DNA of 64,000 bases from Caprella mutica (lineage: Eukaryota; Arthropoda; Malacostraca; Amphipoda; Caprellidae). Below, piece by piece: positions 1 to 12,527 of the stretch; the first letter of the stretch is position 1, and every line of letters begins with the position of its first letter. The translations under genes were made by a program, and so were the position numbers. Under the pieces are notes generated by a model, which worked only from the letters and a program-made list of their open reading frames with translations, searched no databases and had not been told where the DNA came from. The DNA is taken from NCBI GenBank assembly GCA_947561585.1, contig CANNZV010000839.1:62001-126000 (forward strand), given 5' to 3'.

Positions 1-2150
1 GTGTCATTGAAGAAAAACTATTCCTAAAATTCGTAATTTGAAGTCTATAATTAGTCAGGAGAGTTTCACATTCTAAATTATATGTTTATACTATTCAATA
101 TTCCAATCATTCTACTTATTTTATTAATATATAATCTTAAATAACATCTTTATCATATGCTTTTGCATTGAAAATCGAAAAATATCCCCCCACCCCATGT
201 ATAATCACTCACCAAGCCCAACTGTACATTGATGGGAAATAATATCATAATCATAGCCTAAAAACTTGATTAGTAAGTTTACATTATTTGAAGTTGGAAT
301 TACAAAGTTTTAATCTAAGTCTCCTTGTCACTCATTTGTGGTGGGAAGGGAGGGGAAACAAACATCCGAAATATATTGAATGAGTTTATTACATCAAAAG
401 AATAATTTCGAGGCGAGGCTGATTTTATATGACATTTGAAGGTTAAAAATATTGAAAGATGAGAGAAGTATGAGTGAGTGGGATCGGTTATGTTGATGAG
501 TGGAAATTTGGTATCGTGATTTTTACTTGGTGAATTATACTAGTTGAGAAAGAGGACGCTCTTTTTTTGATGATCGATTTGGTTGTTAAAGCTTATCCTT
601 GAACCTTGTATGAAGTATAAATCATCCAACTGATCCTAAAACTAAAGAATCAAATATTTAGGAAATATATTATAACAAATAACCGATGCTGCTTTTTGTA
701 TATCCCGTACTTACAAACAAATATTAGGTTCTGAGAAATTTCATATAAAGTATCCACTTTTGCATTATTCTTTGGTACAACACACATTTTCTAATTAGGA
801 AAAGTCCTTGTATTAAAGGTACTTACATTTTATGATATATGATTAATGAATGAACGTGAATCTCTGCAACCCACATCATTTATTATTATTTGAATATACA
901 TAGGCAATGTAACATCTCTTACCAAAATAATTTTGTTAATTATTGATTTATAATTAATATAATGAGTAAGCTTCATTTTTTGTATTAAATAGATGAAAAA
1001 TATAGATTATATAGATAATAATCATGTAGCACATTTTTCATAAAATTACTTTTAAATTTGCTATTCTATATATGATAAAATTCACGGCAACTATTACCGT
1101 AACTAGGTATAATTACCGTAACTAAATATAGCCATTGCCAATTAAATAATATAATATATAATGTTAACAAGCAATTAGTTTCAAGTTACGCATTAACATG
1201 TTATATTATATATGTTATGCATAGATTATACATCTTCAATATATAAATGTAATGTTTTTTTTATAGTTTATGTACCACATAATGATTTTTTCACTTTTTA
1301 CTAATTTTATCGGTAACAGAAAGAAATTTTGATATTCTCATTTTGTATTCGCAAATATTTATTATTGATACTAGATATCAGATACAAATAGTTAAGGTTA
1401 TGTGAAAGAATGAATGGACATTTACGAATTAAACTATTAATACTAGAAAAAAGGTTTAAACAAAATAGAAAAATTGAACTAAGTTTAAGAAATTTAGCTG
1501 ATGACCAATCGGAAATGAGATTTAATTTTAAACTTTAAGTATTCCGAAATTTTTTACTATTGAGCCATTGTACAATTAAATCTTCATTGAAACTAACGTG
1601 AAAGAAAACAATAAATTGAATTGAAAAACTATGAGAGAAAAAAAACTAAATCCTTCAGAACCTAGTGATTAACTACATATTTACAGTATCAACCTAATCA
1701 CAACTCTACTAGAAGAACTAACTGATACTATTATAGACACACAAAGTTAAACAAACATTAATTACTGTTCCAATATTTAGCGAAAATCAAAAGGTAAATT
1801 TCATACCTTTAAAATCTAATGAGAAATATTGGATGTTAATTGTAACTGCAGTAACAGTTAATATTGGATAGACTTAATTTAATTCTGACGATACAAAAAT
1901 AATCATTCTAATTTTCTGCTAACCTGGTGAGAGTTTATGTTCAATGATCTAGGTAATGAAGCTGGCTTTGCCAAAGGTACTTCCAGACTAATGAAACAAG
2001 ATGGTATCTTAAAGAGGAATGTATTAGGTTATACATATACAGCTTTCGGTGGCAATTAAGAGTTTATTGGGTGTTATACCAATAGTTTCCTTCGCAAAAT
2101 TGAGGAATGTTATGTTTTGATAGGAATTTGTTTGTAATCTTATTACTCGC
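1..2150. other. AT-rich intergenic stretch
   Basis: I see no supported gene here. Open frames are short and stop-rich in all six frames, and the sequence is mostly A/T runs. Nothing resembling a transposase, an RNA gene or a tandem array stands out. Confidence 0.6.
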
Positions 2151-2156
2151 ATAACT

Positions 2157-2489
2157 GAAAAAGTATTCAACCAAATTGCCTGAAATTTTGTGTAACGGTT
2201 CACCATTACCAGGATCCAATGGATCAGATTTTCGGAGCGATCGGAATGAAGGTTAAGATCAAGGTCAATTGGCTGAAATTCAATGAGGCGATTAGTCTCT
2301 ATTCACTAACTATTTGATTCGATTTTGGGAGTGATCGGAATGAAGGTTAAGATCAAGGTCAATTGGCTGAAATTCAATGAGGCGAGTAGTCTCTATTCAC
2401 TAACCATTTGATTCGATTTTGGGAGTGAGCGGAATGAAGGTCAAGGTCGAGAAAAGGTGAATATCGAATGAAACGTCGGCGAAGGTATG
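2157..2489 (+). repeat. Dispersed repeat copy with internal ~105-bp duplication
   Basis: This belongs to a dispersed family also seen at about 20,973-21,283, 50,325-50,596 and 55,677-55,705. Shared blocks are 'aaaagtattcaaccaaattg', 'aggtcaaggtca'-like words, and a right end reading 'cggcgaaggtatg'. In this copy, a block running from 'ggagcgatcggaatgaagg' through 'ctctattcactaac' is repeated about 2.5 times in tandem. The family looks like a non-coding mobile element or satellite-associated repeat. Its superfamily cannot be decided from this window. Confidence 0.6.
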
Positions 2490-2792
2490 TGTTCTCTCTA
2501 CGATTGCCCATTCTATTGGCTATATGTAATTAATGAGAACCCATATATACGATCTTGTATCGTCGAATCCCAACCAAAAATACAGCCTCACAATCACTGT
2601 ATTATAAGGATTATCTTGTATATTTTTTCATTCGATTCATTTATTTATTGATTCATTCATTAGACTACAGAATATATTGGTTTTAGGTATAGTGTATAAA
2701 AACAAGCTAGAGTTAAATTGTATACTGTACACAATCAAGTAACTCATATGATGAACAATCTTAAATGAACTGGTATTCAATATATTCACATA

Positions 2793-3960
2793 CAAGCGTC
2801 CCCCGCTCTTATTACGTGTCAGACTTACAACAGTCAAATAGGTGTGGGTCATGTCTCGGACTTGCATTACCTGGTATAGAAAATATTTCAGGAGTAACTT
2901 TGGTAATTTGTTTTTTAGTTTTCAGTTAAACTGTTTTAACTGAGACTGTTACAAACTTTATGATCATGCAGGTGAGATTGATTAAGAAAAATTATGAAAA
3001 ATAATATTTTTACAGGAAAGGGAATTCAAATCAATATTCAAATAAATAAATTAGTAATTCAGAGTAGAGTTTAAGTTTTTTAATTTATATTCTATCTTCA
3101 ATTCTTCAATATATATTGGAGATCTCTTTTGCAGAGCTGTTCATACCATTATTACATATTTGTTTCGACGCAATAATAATTTTCGGTATGAGATGAACTG
3201 TATCGATTTTTCTTATTTAATAATGAAATTATTGAACTCAAAAAAATTGGTTAATACTTTCAATACAATAAACGAATATTATAGGGTAAAGTAACCAGTG
3301 ACCAAAAAGAGAGTGAGATGCTGAATAGTTATTTATAAAGTTCGCATCTCCTCCAGATTGAAACCCTTATATATATGTGGCATTTATAGATTTAATTATA
3401 TATTTGGCATTAACTAAAATAATTGTGAAACATGGTACGCAGTATTGTAAAAAGATTTCCAAAGTGGATTCTATAAGCTGAATTTTACGATAAAATTGAT
3501 TGTTTAAAAATTGGTATTCATTCGCTTTCAAAATTGAACGGAATGCTTTGTTTCATTTTAGATAAAGCCACATCGTAACTATTGAATTGAAAAATAAAAC
3601 ACTCAAAAAATTTCTTACCTATTCAATAACCTACAATATATACTCTATGATGTATTATTTTGCAAGATTAAGAGAGGTTACTGCAGTTGCACAAAATAAT
3701 TTAAAACTATTATAAAATTCTAAACGTAAGTACATTGAACAATGTACACTGTACAGTCCTAATATATATGCCACGTCACTCTAAATTAAAATATTATTAT
3801 AGTCTGTTTAATAATATTTTCTTTGAACCCTTGTTCGTAGAAAACAGAATATTGTAGGGATAAGAATTATAGAAATCTAACTTCCAGACACGACTCGCAC
3901 TTATTACTCTTTTGTTGTAAGTGTGAGTCACGATTTTGTTATAAGAGCGGGGTACGCCTG
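2793..3960. mobile_element. Non-autonomous pogo/Tc1-like TIR element, TA-flanked
   Basis: The left end begins 'caagcgtcccccgctctta'. The right end, read on the minus strand, begins 'caggcgtaccccgctctta'. The similarity continues inward to a 'cttacaac' motif on both sides. Both ends abut a TA dinucleotide (2,791-2,792 and 3,961-3,962), as expected for Tc1/mariner/pogo insertion. No transposase-like frame is present in the 1.17 kb, so the copy is non-autonomous. A related element with the same terminal motif lies at 53,417-54,185. Confidence 0.65.
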
Positions 3961-5301
3961 TACACTTATAGTAAAAATTATTGAAGAAATTTGAATATAT
4001 AACTAATCTTCAAGATATATGTGTTATATTTATTCCACATATTCGGAGATATCTCAATTACCTTATATATTATCCCTTTCATAATAATTCATCCTTCCAA
4101 CTTACATATAATGCCCTGTTAATTTAGCAGCCGTAAAATATTATCCTTTTTAAAAAATAATGTGCTTTAAGGTATCCATAAACTAAACTAAACCCTGAGC
4201 TATTAGATTAAAAGCCTTCGCTTTCACCCAGCGTTATTTTTTGATATGGAACAATTATGCCAGCAACTTGTGGCCTCAACTTGATCCTTAGTTTTACGAA
4301 AATGATGAGGTAAACACTCAGGGGCGTATCTAGGATTCGGTCAAGGGGGGGGCACTTTTCAAAAAATTTAACGTTTCTGAAAAAAATCTACGGATAATTT
4401 CTCAGACTGGTCAGTTATTTTAATTGCTTTGAACATGATTACACTGTGTTCCGTCAGAAGCGTCATTTATTAAATTGCGAAATGGGAGGACGTCATTATG
4501 TTCATGTAGTTTAAAGAATGGATTTTATCCTATTAATATTAGCATTTTTCTTAAACCTTAAAAATGTTTTTGAATTTGAGAAGAACCCCCCAGTTTCTCA
4601 GCAGATTTCACCAACCATTACTCCGTTGTGGAGGATCGTCAGGTATATACACTAATGAAAATCCCTGAAATATCAACGGAATAAATGATAGGTATGATGA
4701 TAAGTTAATATCTTTGTTGCCATTATTAATTGAATGGATATAATCTTTCATGCATTCCTTGATGATGATGGCAACTTGTCATCGGTTAATGGTGTTTCAT
4801 ATCTCAAATTGCTACAGGACATTATTTGGTGCTAGTTTGTTATGCAATCTGATCATCATTTACTGGTTTGGCAATCGATTTATATAGAATTTATTAACAA
4901 ATATTAAAGATACAAACAGGTATACGAGATACCAAATATATATGGTATTTTATTTTCTTGAATAATTATATACCATTTACATATGCAAAGCCTTATTATG
5001 GAAATACTTCAAGAAAATATCGTTATATAAACTGCATCCTGCCAAACTTATTTGAATATAAAGTAAAAATAAGCAATTAATATATGTTTATTTTTTACTT
5101 TTAATGCATTGTGACAATATCATCTCGTCTATATTGTTTGTTTTGTATCACAGTTACTCAAAAAAAAAATTATCATAATTATTAATATTAAAATAAATAA
5201 AATACATAATCAGATCACATTAACCTCCCAGATCGCATACCAACCTAGCACCCCTTATTTGGCCCATACTGCTCCATTCTGCATCTCGTTCTTCACTTTG
5301 A

Positions 5302-5481
5302 TGGATGCAAGACAGCGCTCCACGACATAGAACAAATGCAGTTCTAGAATTTCTCATTGAAAAGGTTAGAGGTCGATTCATTAGCAGAAGAACGGAAAAC
5401 TCCTGGCCAGCACACAATCAGTATCTCAACCCTTTAGATTTTCACTTCTTGGCTGCAGCACAAACTCGAGTTTATATATGA
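5302..5481 (+). pseudogene. Tc1/mariner-type transposase C-terminal relic (left arm)
   Basis: This is a 59-residue open stretch reading WMQDSAPRH at its start and LNPLDF near its end. These are the second and third catalytic-acid regions of the IS630/Tc1/mariner DDE domain. By my count 41 residues separate the two aspartates, which would match the DD41D (rosa-like) group, though the copy is decayed enough that the spacing is tentative. It begins without a start codon and ends at a stop after ...TRVYI. Upstream, 4,660-4,740 holds a scrap of the middle of the same protein. It lies inside the 4,319-7,443 element and faces the minus-strand copy tail to tail. It is not functional. Confidence 0.7.
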
Positions 5482-6239
5482 AAAAGAATATTCCATTGTG
5501 TCTCTTATACAAAGTGTTTAAAGTTTCGCTGAAAGGTATAACCCGGAGACCCCTAAGAAATTTGGAAGAATGTTTCGAAGTTTGCTTCGTTCTGTCTTCA
5601 GGCTGGAGGAGGTCATTTTCAACAACTTCTGTGGAGCCATAGGAGATGTGGTTCATATGATATAGCCATATATATTTATATAGGACAATAGCTGTTTAAT
5701 AATAATACTTTCTTTTCCATCAACGTGGTGTATCTATGATGGCAATAGATGCATTAGAAGTGCTTCTAATTCGCAATTTAAAAAGGTCATTTCTGATGGA
5801 ACACAGTGTGTCAGTGGATGTATTATATAGTCCATAAGCTGTATATCAAGTCAATCACAATATTCAATCATTGACTACAGCAAAAATAATCAAAACCATA
5901 CTACTACACTGTGTTTCATCAGATAACGTAATTTTTTAATTGCGAATTAGAAGCACTTAAAAATAAGTCAAATACCATTATAGATGCATCACTTTGAAGG
6001 AAAAGAAAGTATTTTTATTATTATTAAACATTAATTGTCTTATATCATATGAGGCACATCTCCTGAGAGGCTGAGGTCCTACAAAAGTTGTTGAAAATGA
6101 CCCCTTACGATGTGAAGACAGAACGATGCACGCTTCAGAACATTCTTGCATACTTTCTTGGAATTCTTTTGTTATATTTTTGAGCGGAGATTTGAGCACA
6201 TTGTATAAGAGACTCATTGGAATCTGTTTTTTTATATAT

Positions 6240-7097
6240 AAACTTAAAAACTCGAGTTTGTACAGCAGCCCATATGCGAAAGTCCAAAGAGTTGAGATAT
6301 GGACTGTGTGATGACCAGGAATTTTATTTCCGTACTTCTGCTAATCACTCGACCTAGAAACTTTTCCTTAAATTCTAGAGCTGCATTTGTGCAATATGAT
6401 CTCGCATCCACCAAAGTGAAGAAGTTGCAGGCTGGGCCAAATAATGTGCTGGAGCAATCAGAGTTTTGAAAACCATAAACTGGTAACAAGTTGCCATATT
6501 CGTTAAGGAATGCTTGAACAATTGGAACCATTCCATTTATAATTGCAACGAAGATCATTACCTTAGCATCATACCTATCATTTGTTTTTCAGATATTTCG
6601 AGGATTTTCATTCTTATTTTTTCGATGTGTTTTTGATGGTGGCAAATTAACTTCTCGTCTGTCCAAGCGATTCAATTGGCAATGTTAGATGGTTGCTGCA
6701 TAATCCACTCACAAAACCGCTATTTATGTGGTTTCCATTGATGGTCGAATTGAAATTCAATGATAAAAACGGAAACTAAATGAATGTATAATGATCCTCC
6801 ACCACGTGGTTTTGGTGTGGATGAAATCTTCTGAACAGCTTTTCTGAGAGAAAAACTAGTGATTTCTTCAAAGAAACTCTTCATCTCCTGAATCACAGTT
6901 TGTGTTCTTTTTGGTTTTGTTTTCATTTGCTTTTTCTTGTGAATAGAACCAGTTTCATTGAATGGACCACGAACTCTTGTGAAATTTTTCAAGTAGTAAG
7001 TTCTAGCCACCCTTCCATTTATCTTGGGAAAGCATGAATTTTCGGCGTACTGTTGAAGAAGGTGTTTTGGAAAAATACAAAGTACAGGACGATGCAT
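6240..7097 (-). pseudogene. Tc1/mariner-type transposase relic (right arm), multiple stops
   Basis: This is the fuller of the two transposase copies in this element. From high to low coordinates I see an N-terminal helix-turn-helix-like part (NGRVARTYYLKNFTRV), a Lys-rich linker, a middle block containing AWTDEKL (first catalytic acid), an interrupted VAIINGMVPIVQAFLNEYGN segment, and the stretch ALEFKEKFLGRVISRSTEI before the third acid. The pieces lie in different frames and are broken by stops, for example around 6,720 and 6,560-6,680. The start at 7,097 follows the inverted-repeat arm directly. The family catalyses TA-targeted cut-and-paste transposition; this copy cannot. It could alternatively be a Tc1 insertion inside an older hAT-like element. 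Confidence 0.7.
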
Positions 7098-7451
7098 TTC
7101 TTCTCAAATTCAAAAACATTTTTAAATTGAAGAACAATGCTAATATTAATAGGGTGATAGAAATCCACTCTATATGGACAAAATGGATTATAGCTACATA
7201 ATACGACTTGAAGCAATTTAATTTCCTCCATTTCGCAATTTAAAAATGACGATTTTGATAGAATACAGTGTTCAAGCATGTCAAAAGCAATTAAAAATAA
7301 TCAAATAATTGACATTTCTTCAATTTGGAGGATTAATCCATATATTTTTATTAATCCGTAGATTTATTTTTAAAAACTTCAGACCTCAAGGGGGGGGGCA
7401 TATGCCCCAAATGCCCCCCCCCCCCCCCTTGTATACGCGCCTGTAAACACT

Positions 7452-8450
7452 ATATGATATAACTCTAGTTATGTTCAATTATCAAGCAGAATAAATCAGA
7501 ATAAGGCCACTGTTATGAAAGATGACATCAAAATAAATACAATTAATCGATAAATAAATATCACGTTTTCCAATTAGGTGTTGTTTCAGCGAAAATATTT
7601 TTCTAGCATACATACGGGGGATGGACATAAGAATGGAAACATCTTGCAGCTCTTCTATCGAATCCAGATTTGCTCAAATTCCAAGAAAGGTTTTTGTGAA
7701 AACTGGGTTCAGAAGGTTTTAATTTAGCTCTTGAGGGATTTTATAGAAGCCATGATCTTGCAATTTTCTCTTTAGATTTAGAAGTGCAATGGTTTCAATC
7801 AAAAAAGTTCAACTTTCTCCCAGACGTGCGCTGTACTGAAAACATTTTCCCGTCTCTTTCAAGGGAAGTCATTACTTTTGAGACAGTGACTCTTGAAAAG
7901 CGAATCTGGTAATAATTGTTGTTCTTACAATTCGATTTTGAGTGTCATGGATTCTTTCAAATGACTTTGACCTTCGATTTTATACCATGAACAACTTTAC
8001 TTTGTATTAATACTTACAAGCTTTAATTAACATTATAACATTACTAGCTCCTATAACATTATAAGTCGAGAAGCCTTCTTTATAAGATTAGTATATGTAA
8101 ATATTTTAAATGTATCTGTTTAAAAAAATATCTTTGAAATAAGTCCTGTTTAGAGATAATGATTCCATAATGTTAAGTGTTTCCGCTTTTTATCCATCCT
8201 CTGTATGTATCATCTAAACTCTAAGGAATCAGCTCTCAAAATCTAAATGATTAATTTATTAAACCAATTGAATTAAGTGATACAATTTACATACTGAAAG
8301 AAGAAATTAAATCTATATAGAAATGTGTAATTGTCCTATTCAATTTTAGTAAAGGAATATTTTAGATACTAAATTATACTGAAATATATACCATACTTGA
8401 GTATACTTTGGATATTGGAAATAATTTGTATACTATTGGACCTAAATACG
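7452..8450. other. Intergenic, no supported gene
   Basis: This is mostly unremarkable AT-rich DNA. The part at about 7,560-7,930 has slightly more balanced base composition, and short open stretches could be an old element relic, but I recognise nothing in it. Confidence 0.5.
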
Positions 8451-8460
8451 TATAATTTGT

Positions 8461-9415
8461 GGTTATAGGTAAATGGTCGAAAACAATTAGTCGAAAACAA
8501 TTAGTCGAAGACAATTGCTCGAAAACAATTGCTCGCAAAACAACTGCTCGAATGAACAATTGCTCGAAAGAACAATTGCTCGAAAGACAATAATTTATTG
8601 CTCGAAAAACAATTGCTCGCACGAACAATTGATCGGATCAACAATTATTGCTCGAATCATCAAATTACTCGAATGAACAAAATTGCTTGAATTATAAAAT
8701 TGCACAATTTTCGATTTTATAAAAGTCATTTATTCATGAAGTGGAGCTGCACCTAACAATGTTTTTTTTTAGTAATTGATCATTAATCATTCTATAAATG
8801 ATTTTAATTATTACTCATTTTGCATAATCTTTTTTTAGACCGTTTGTGTCATCTCGTATGTAACATGTGAATTGAAATCATGTGGTGAATCACTACTATT
8901 CATGTTTTTTTTTTATCATAAAACCCGAAAATAATTTGTATATATATTAAATAACTTTGAGTTATTTCACCTATTGAGGTGCCACATACAGATAGGCTAG
9001 TAATATATAAGTTTTCGGGTTTTATGATAGAAAAACAAGAATAGTAGTGATTCACCACATGATTTCAATTCACATGTTACATACGAGATGACACAAACGG
9101 TCTAAAAAAAGATTATGTAGAATGAGTAATAATTAAAATCATTTATAGAATGATTAATGATCAATTACTAAAAAAAACATTGTTAGGTGCAGCTCCACTT
9201 CATGAATAAATGAATTTTATAAAATCGAAAACTGTGCGATTTTACAATTCGAGCAATTTTGTTCATTCGAGCAATTTGATAATTCGAGCAATTGTTCATT
9301 CGAGCAATTGTTCGTTCGAGCAATTGTTCATTAGATCAATTGTTCGTTCGAGTAATTGTTTTCGAACAATTGTCTTTCGAGTAATTGTTTTCGAGCAGTT
9401 TACCGGCTACCATAA
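8461..9415. mobile_element. Foldback (FB-like) element with tandem-repeat termini
   Basis: The two arms (about 8,461-8,938 and 8,998-9,415) are inverted copies separated by a spacer of about 60 bp. The inner 240 bp of each arm is unique sequence matching almost base for base, for example 'gtggagctgcacctaacaa' against its complement. The outer 170 bp of each arm is a degenerate tandem array of 'caattgctcgaa'-like units. Tandem repeats inside long inverted arms are the hallmark of Foldback/Galileo-type elements. The 10-mer 'ataatttgtg' occurs in direct orientation just outside both ends (about 8,451-8,460 and 9,412-9,421), consistent with a 9-10-bp target duplication. No protein-coding capacity is visible. 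Confidence 0.75.
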
Positions 9416-9552
9416 TTTGTGTATAGCTATATGTAGGAATTGATATGATTAGCACCGCTGTGGATTCATCCCCTTTTTCTTCACGAAATCCGTCTTCGCT
9501 TTTGCTTCTAAACCATACATTTGTTAGCCCTAATTGAACTGTCACTGATACA
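9410..9552 (-). CDS. Candidate terminal exon, unidentified protein, cut by the foldback element
   Basis: On the minus strand, 'tttttatttcag' at about 9,553-9,564 is a good splice acceptor. From the next base an open frame (phase: one base, then codons) reads VSVTVQLGLTNVWF, then a charged SKSEDGFREEKGDES part, then AVLIISIPTYSYTQI. This is more protein-like than the surrounding AT-rich DNA. The frame runs into the foldback element at 9,411-9,415. If the element and one target duplication are mentally removed, the frame ends three codons later, so this could have been a last coding exon. I do not recognise the family, and the upstream exons were not located. A chance open frame remains possible. 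Confidence 0.3.
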
Positions 9553-9559
9553 CTGAAAT

Positions 9560-12060
9560 AAAAATGGAATAATCAAATTATTGCTATAGTATTCAAAAGT
9601 TTCTGTTCTTCCTCACGATACCAAAAGCTATATGAATGGTTTCATCATGTCTATGCAATAGCAAATGGTAGTGACAGAAGTTTTCTGGTTTGGAACATTG
9701 AATTTGATGCTGTATAATATATACCTTAATTCAATTAAATTTGTAAGGCTTTAATTCAAATTGAAGAGGGTGACCTATAGGGTATATAGGTATATGATAA
9801 TAGCTTATAACGCAAAATATAAATAGTATATAGTATATACTATTACACCTATACTAGAATTCAGTTGATCACCATATTTAGATCATTTAAAATTTTTGGA
9901 GTCTGCATTGATTTAGTTTTGTGAGCCTTAAGTTTTAATGGCTATTTTCATTTTTTATTTTAGGCATATATTAAAATTGTCAGGCATAAATGTGTAAAAG
10001 ATTCAATTATCACACATTCATTATTATTGGGAGAATCAAAGACTGACTATAAATTAATTATAACTTATAATCACTATTAATTATTATAGAATAAATGTTT
10101 TTTGAGATAATGTTTTGAATCTTAATTTTATTATCATATATATCTACATGTTGACCACAATGTTTCTATAAGCTTTAATTTTTAATGTTTGAATTCAGCG
10201 ATGGCTTCGATTAGTGCAAAATAGATTAGGGCTTAAAAAGACTGAGAGGAATTGATGGATCGGACCTAAATTCTCCACCAGATAAATCAAATATAACGAG
10301 GGGAATTGAAGGCCACAACCTTAGTGGTATTTTCCAATTTATTTTTCAAACTGTTTAAATTCCCATTCTAAATTAATACGATATAACCTATTCACTCTTT
10401 AACTTATGATCATTTATAACTATACACATGCCTCCCACAAGGAAGCATGCAATATTACGACTGTAACGTATGTTTTTTCTTGAATTAAGAAAATTTATTG
10501 CAAGTTACAATTAAAATATTTCATTTCCATATCTGTGTATGTTCGAAATGCTTCTAGGAAATTTATGTCTTGAAAAATTCAGTCCCGTTTTATATTGATT
10601 TTATTTAAGAATAATAATAGAAAAGTTGAAATTACGAATACTAAAATGAAGCATCATTCACTGTTGTAAAATTATGCGTAACATTAATAATTTTGACATG
10701 TTCTGACATTTAATTAACATGAGATTTTGATCTGTCAGTCCCGGAAATGCTGTTCTAGGGTATAAATAAAACTTTATTAGTTAGATGTATCGGGAGTATA
10801 ATGCTGGTAAATATTTTATTATTGGTCTGGGTACACGTTGACAAATCTATAAAAATTTAAAATAAAGGAAATTTCAAATCTCTGATTTGAGGAATAATTA
10901 TCTTGCGGAAACTCTTTTTCTCTCATAGTACATATGGTCACGAAACTTGATATTATTGCAAGCCATTCTAGACTGATAGTTTTCTATGATTGAAATATTG
11001 GAGAAAGCTATGCTCTTAGAGGGATAACTAAGGCGAAATTCATGACGTATTCCGTTTTCTATAATTTAAACATTAGAAAATACTTTATAACTTAAGTGCA
11101 TTTCATAACTCAGGTCCTTTATTAGTCATTACTCGATTGCTTCATTACGAACAGCTTCATAAGGTGTTTTACTGTAATTCAAAAATACAAGATGAGAAGT
11201 TTTATTGACAAAATCATTATCTTTTACGCCTATTATGCGTCATCTTATAAATATAGAATTGGGTTATCAAATTTTGAAGAGGAATATAACATTGAAGTCA
11301 AGACAATTTTATTTCTTACGAATAATTTTGAATAGGATGAAATAATTAGCTATCTAATGTAATAGATTTAATTTTTAACTCATTAAATGTACACAATTGA
11401 TATATCTAATGTTACGATCTATATTTTACGAACACCGTCAGTATTAGTCTTTTAAGAATTCTCTGAATCATACCCATAATAATTCTGTTATGAAATGACT
11501 TCGTGTTCAAAGGTCATATATACTATTATCGTGCATTACTGTTTTTAATTACAGTTCCACCTACCATTTCCGAGGGACTTGAGTAGGATTATTTCCAAAA
11601 AGGATTAATTTAAATAAACATAATACTCCCTCAAATCATACAATGCATAAATGAAAGTGTTAATTACATCATAGTATAGAAAATAGATATATGAATGTAC
11701 AAATATATGTTGAAGCTGTTTTTATAGTAGACAAATAACTCCAATTATTTACCAATATGAATTCTTAACGAATATTTATAACGTTTATATTGAGTTGCTT
11801 AATGTCAACTTGTGACGTCAAGGGAGGATTATAAGAAATTTATTGGGATTTTGTGATAATATTTGATCTTACAATTATAATGGGACATTGACAGAATATT
11901 CGTTCAAATACTGCATTATAATATCGTAGCTGACAATATCAATGTCAGTTAACAATATCACTTTAAAGCTTTCAGTTTTTCTTCACGTCTTAAATCAACA
12001 ATGTTTCAAATTTTAGAAGATAGAAATTCTTAGAGAGAGGTTCATCTTGGTGATTGCTGA
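9560..12060. other. Intergenic, one dispersed repeat fragment
   Basis: I see no gene. A segment at about 10,675-10,800 resembles 48,285-48,430: shared words include 'ttaacatgagatttga' and 'ttagatgtatcg'. It is therefore a fragment of a dispersed repeat. Confidence 0.5.
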
Positions 12061-12063
12061 CGA

Positions 12064-12185
12064 TTAAGTGGGATTCTTTTCAATCTTCAATGTGTCTGTA
12101 CCATAACTTTTTCTTCCTGAATTGGGAACTCGGAGATGTTGTTTTTCTGTTTTGTCTTTTCGTCTTTGTATTATAAACTTCCACC
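12064..12185 (-). CDS. Candidate exon 2 of Lys-rich secreted protein gene
   Basis: The minus strand reads 'tgttatttccttcag' immediately before 12,185, a strong polypyrimidine-AG acceptor. The exon opens with two bases that complete the split codon left by the donor at 12,528/12,527. It then encodes about 39 basic residues (starting WKFIIQRRKDK, later RVPNSGRKSYGT) and ends at TAA. Its composition is like that of the upstream exon, which supports joining them. The intron would be 342 bp. A different donor, GTTGCT at about 12,520, would shift the reading frame and give another Lys-rich tail, so the C terminus is uncertain. Confidence 0.4.
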
Positions 12186-12527
12186 CTGAAGGAAATAACA
12201 TTCGGTAGAGAATTTTTTTTATCTCATTGTGGATAGAAATGATTACTGAAATACTATTTCGTACTTTTGCAAAATTATTCGGTTTGGGTACATCATTCTG
12301 AAATATTATTATACACTTAAAAAACTGTACGTTATCAATAATTTTTTTGATGAAAAATCTAGAGTTATTCGATGAAAAACTATATTCATTCACCTAATGC
12401 AAAATTCCAAATAATTGAATATTCAGAATCGGACTGATACCTCTTATATTCACTAGACTTACCTTCTAACGTTTAACATTCAACTTTCATTCTAAATGGG
12501 TTGTTTATCCAGACAGCAACCTATTAC

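Larger units (their letters stand above)
4319..7443. mobile_element. 3.1-kb giant inverted element of two tail-to-tail transposase units, 8-bp TSD
   Basis: The ends are 'caggggcgtatctagg' followed by a G run, and its mirror image, a C run followed by 'gtatacgcgcctg'. The flanks are an exact 8-bp direct repeat, 'taaacact' (4,311-4,318 and 7,444-7,451). An 8-bp duplication is typical of hAT elements. Inside, the left arm (to about 5,850) and the right arm (from about 5,870) are diverged inverted copies of one unit. Matches include 4,411-4,590 with 7,110-7,300, 4,660-4,740 with about 6,540-6,600, and 5,290-5,850 with 5,880-6,450. Both arms carry pieces of a Tc1/mariner-type transposase, not a hAT transposase, so the termini and the content disagree. 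The left arm has lost parts present in the right arm. Confidence 0.75.

Noticed and set aside
4319..7443. Calling the whole element a classical hAT with its own transposase
   Set aside because: The termini and the 8-bp TSD fit, but the encoded relic is of Tc1/mariner type (DEK, QDSAP, NPLDF motifs).
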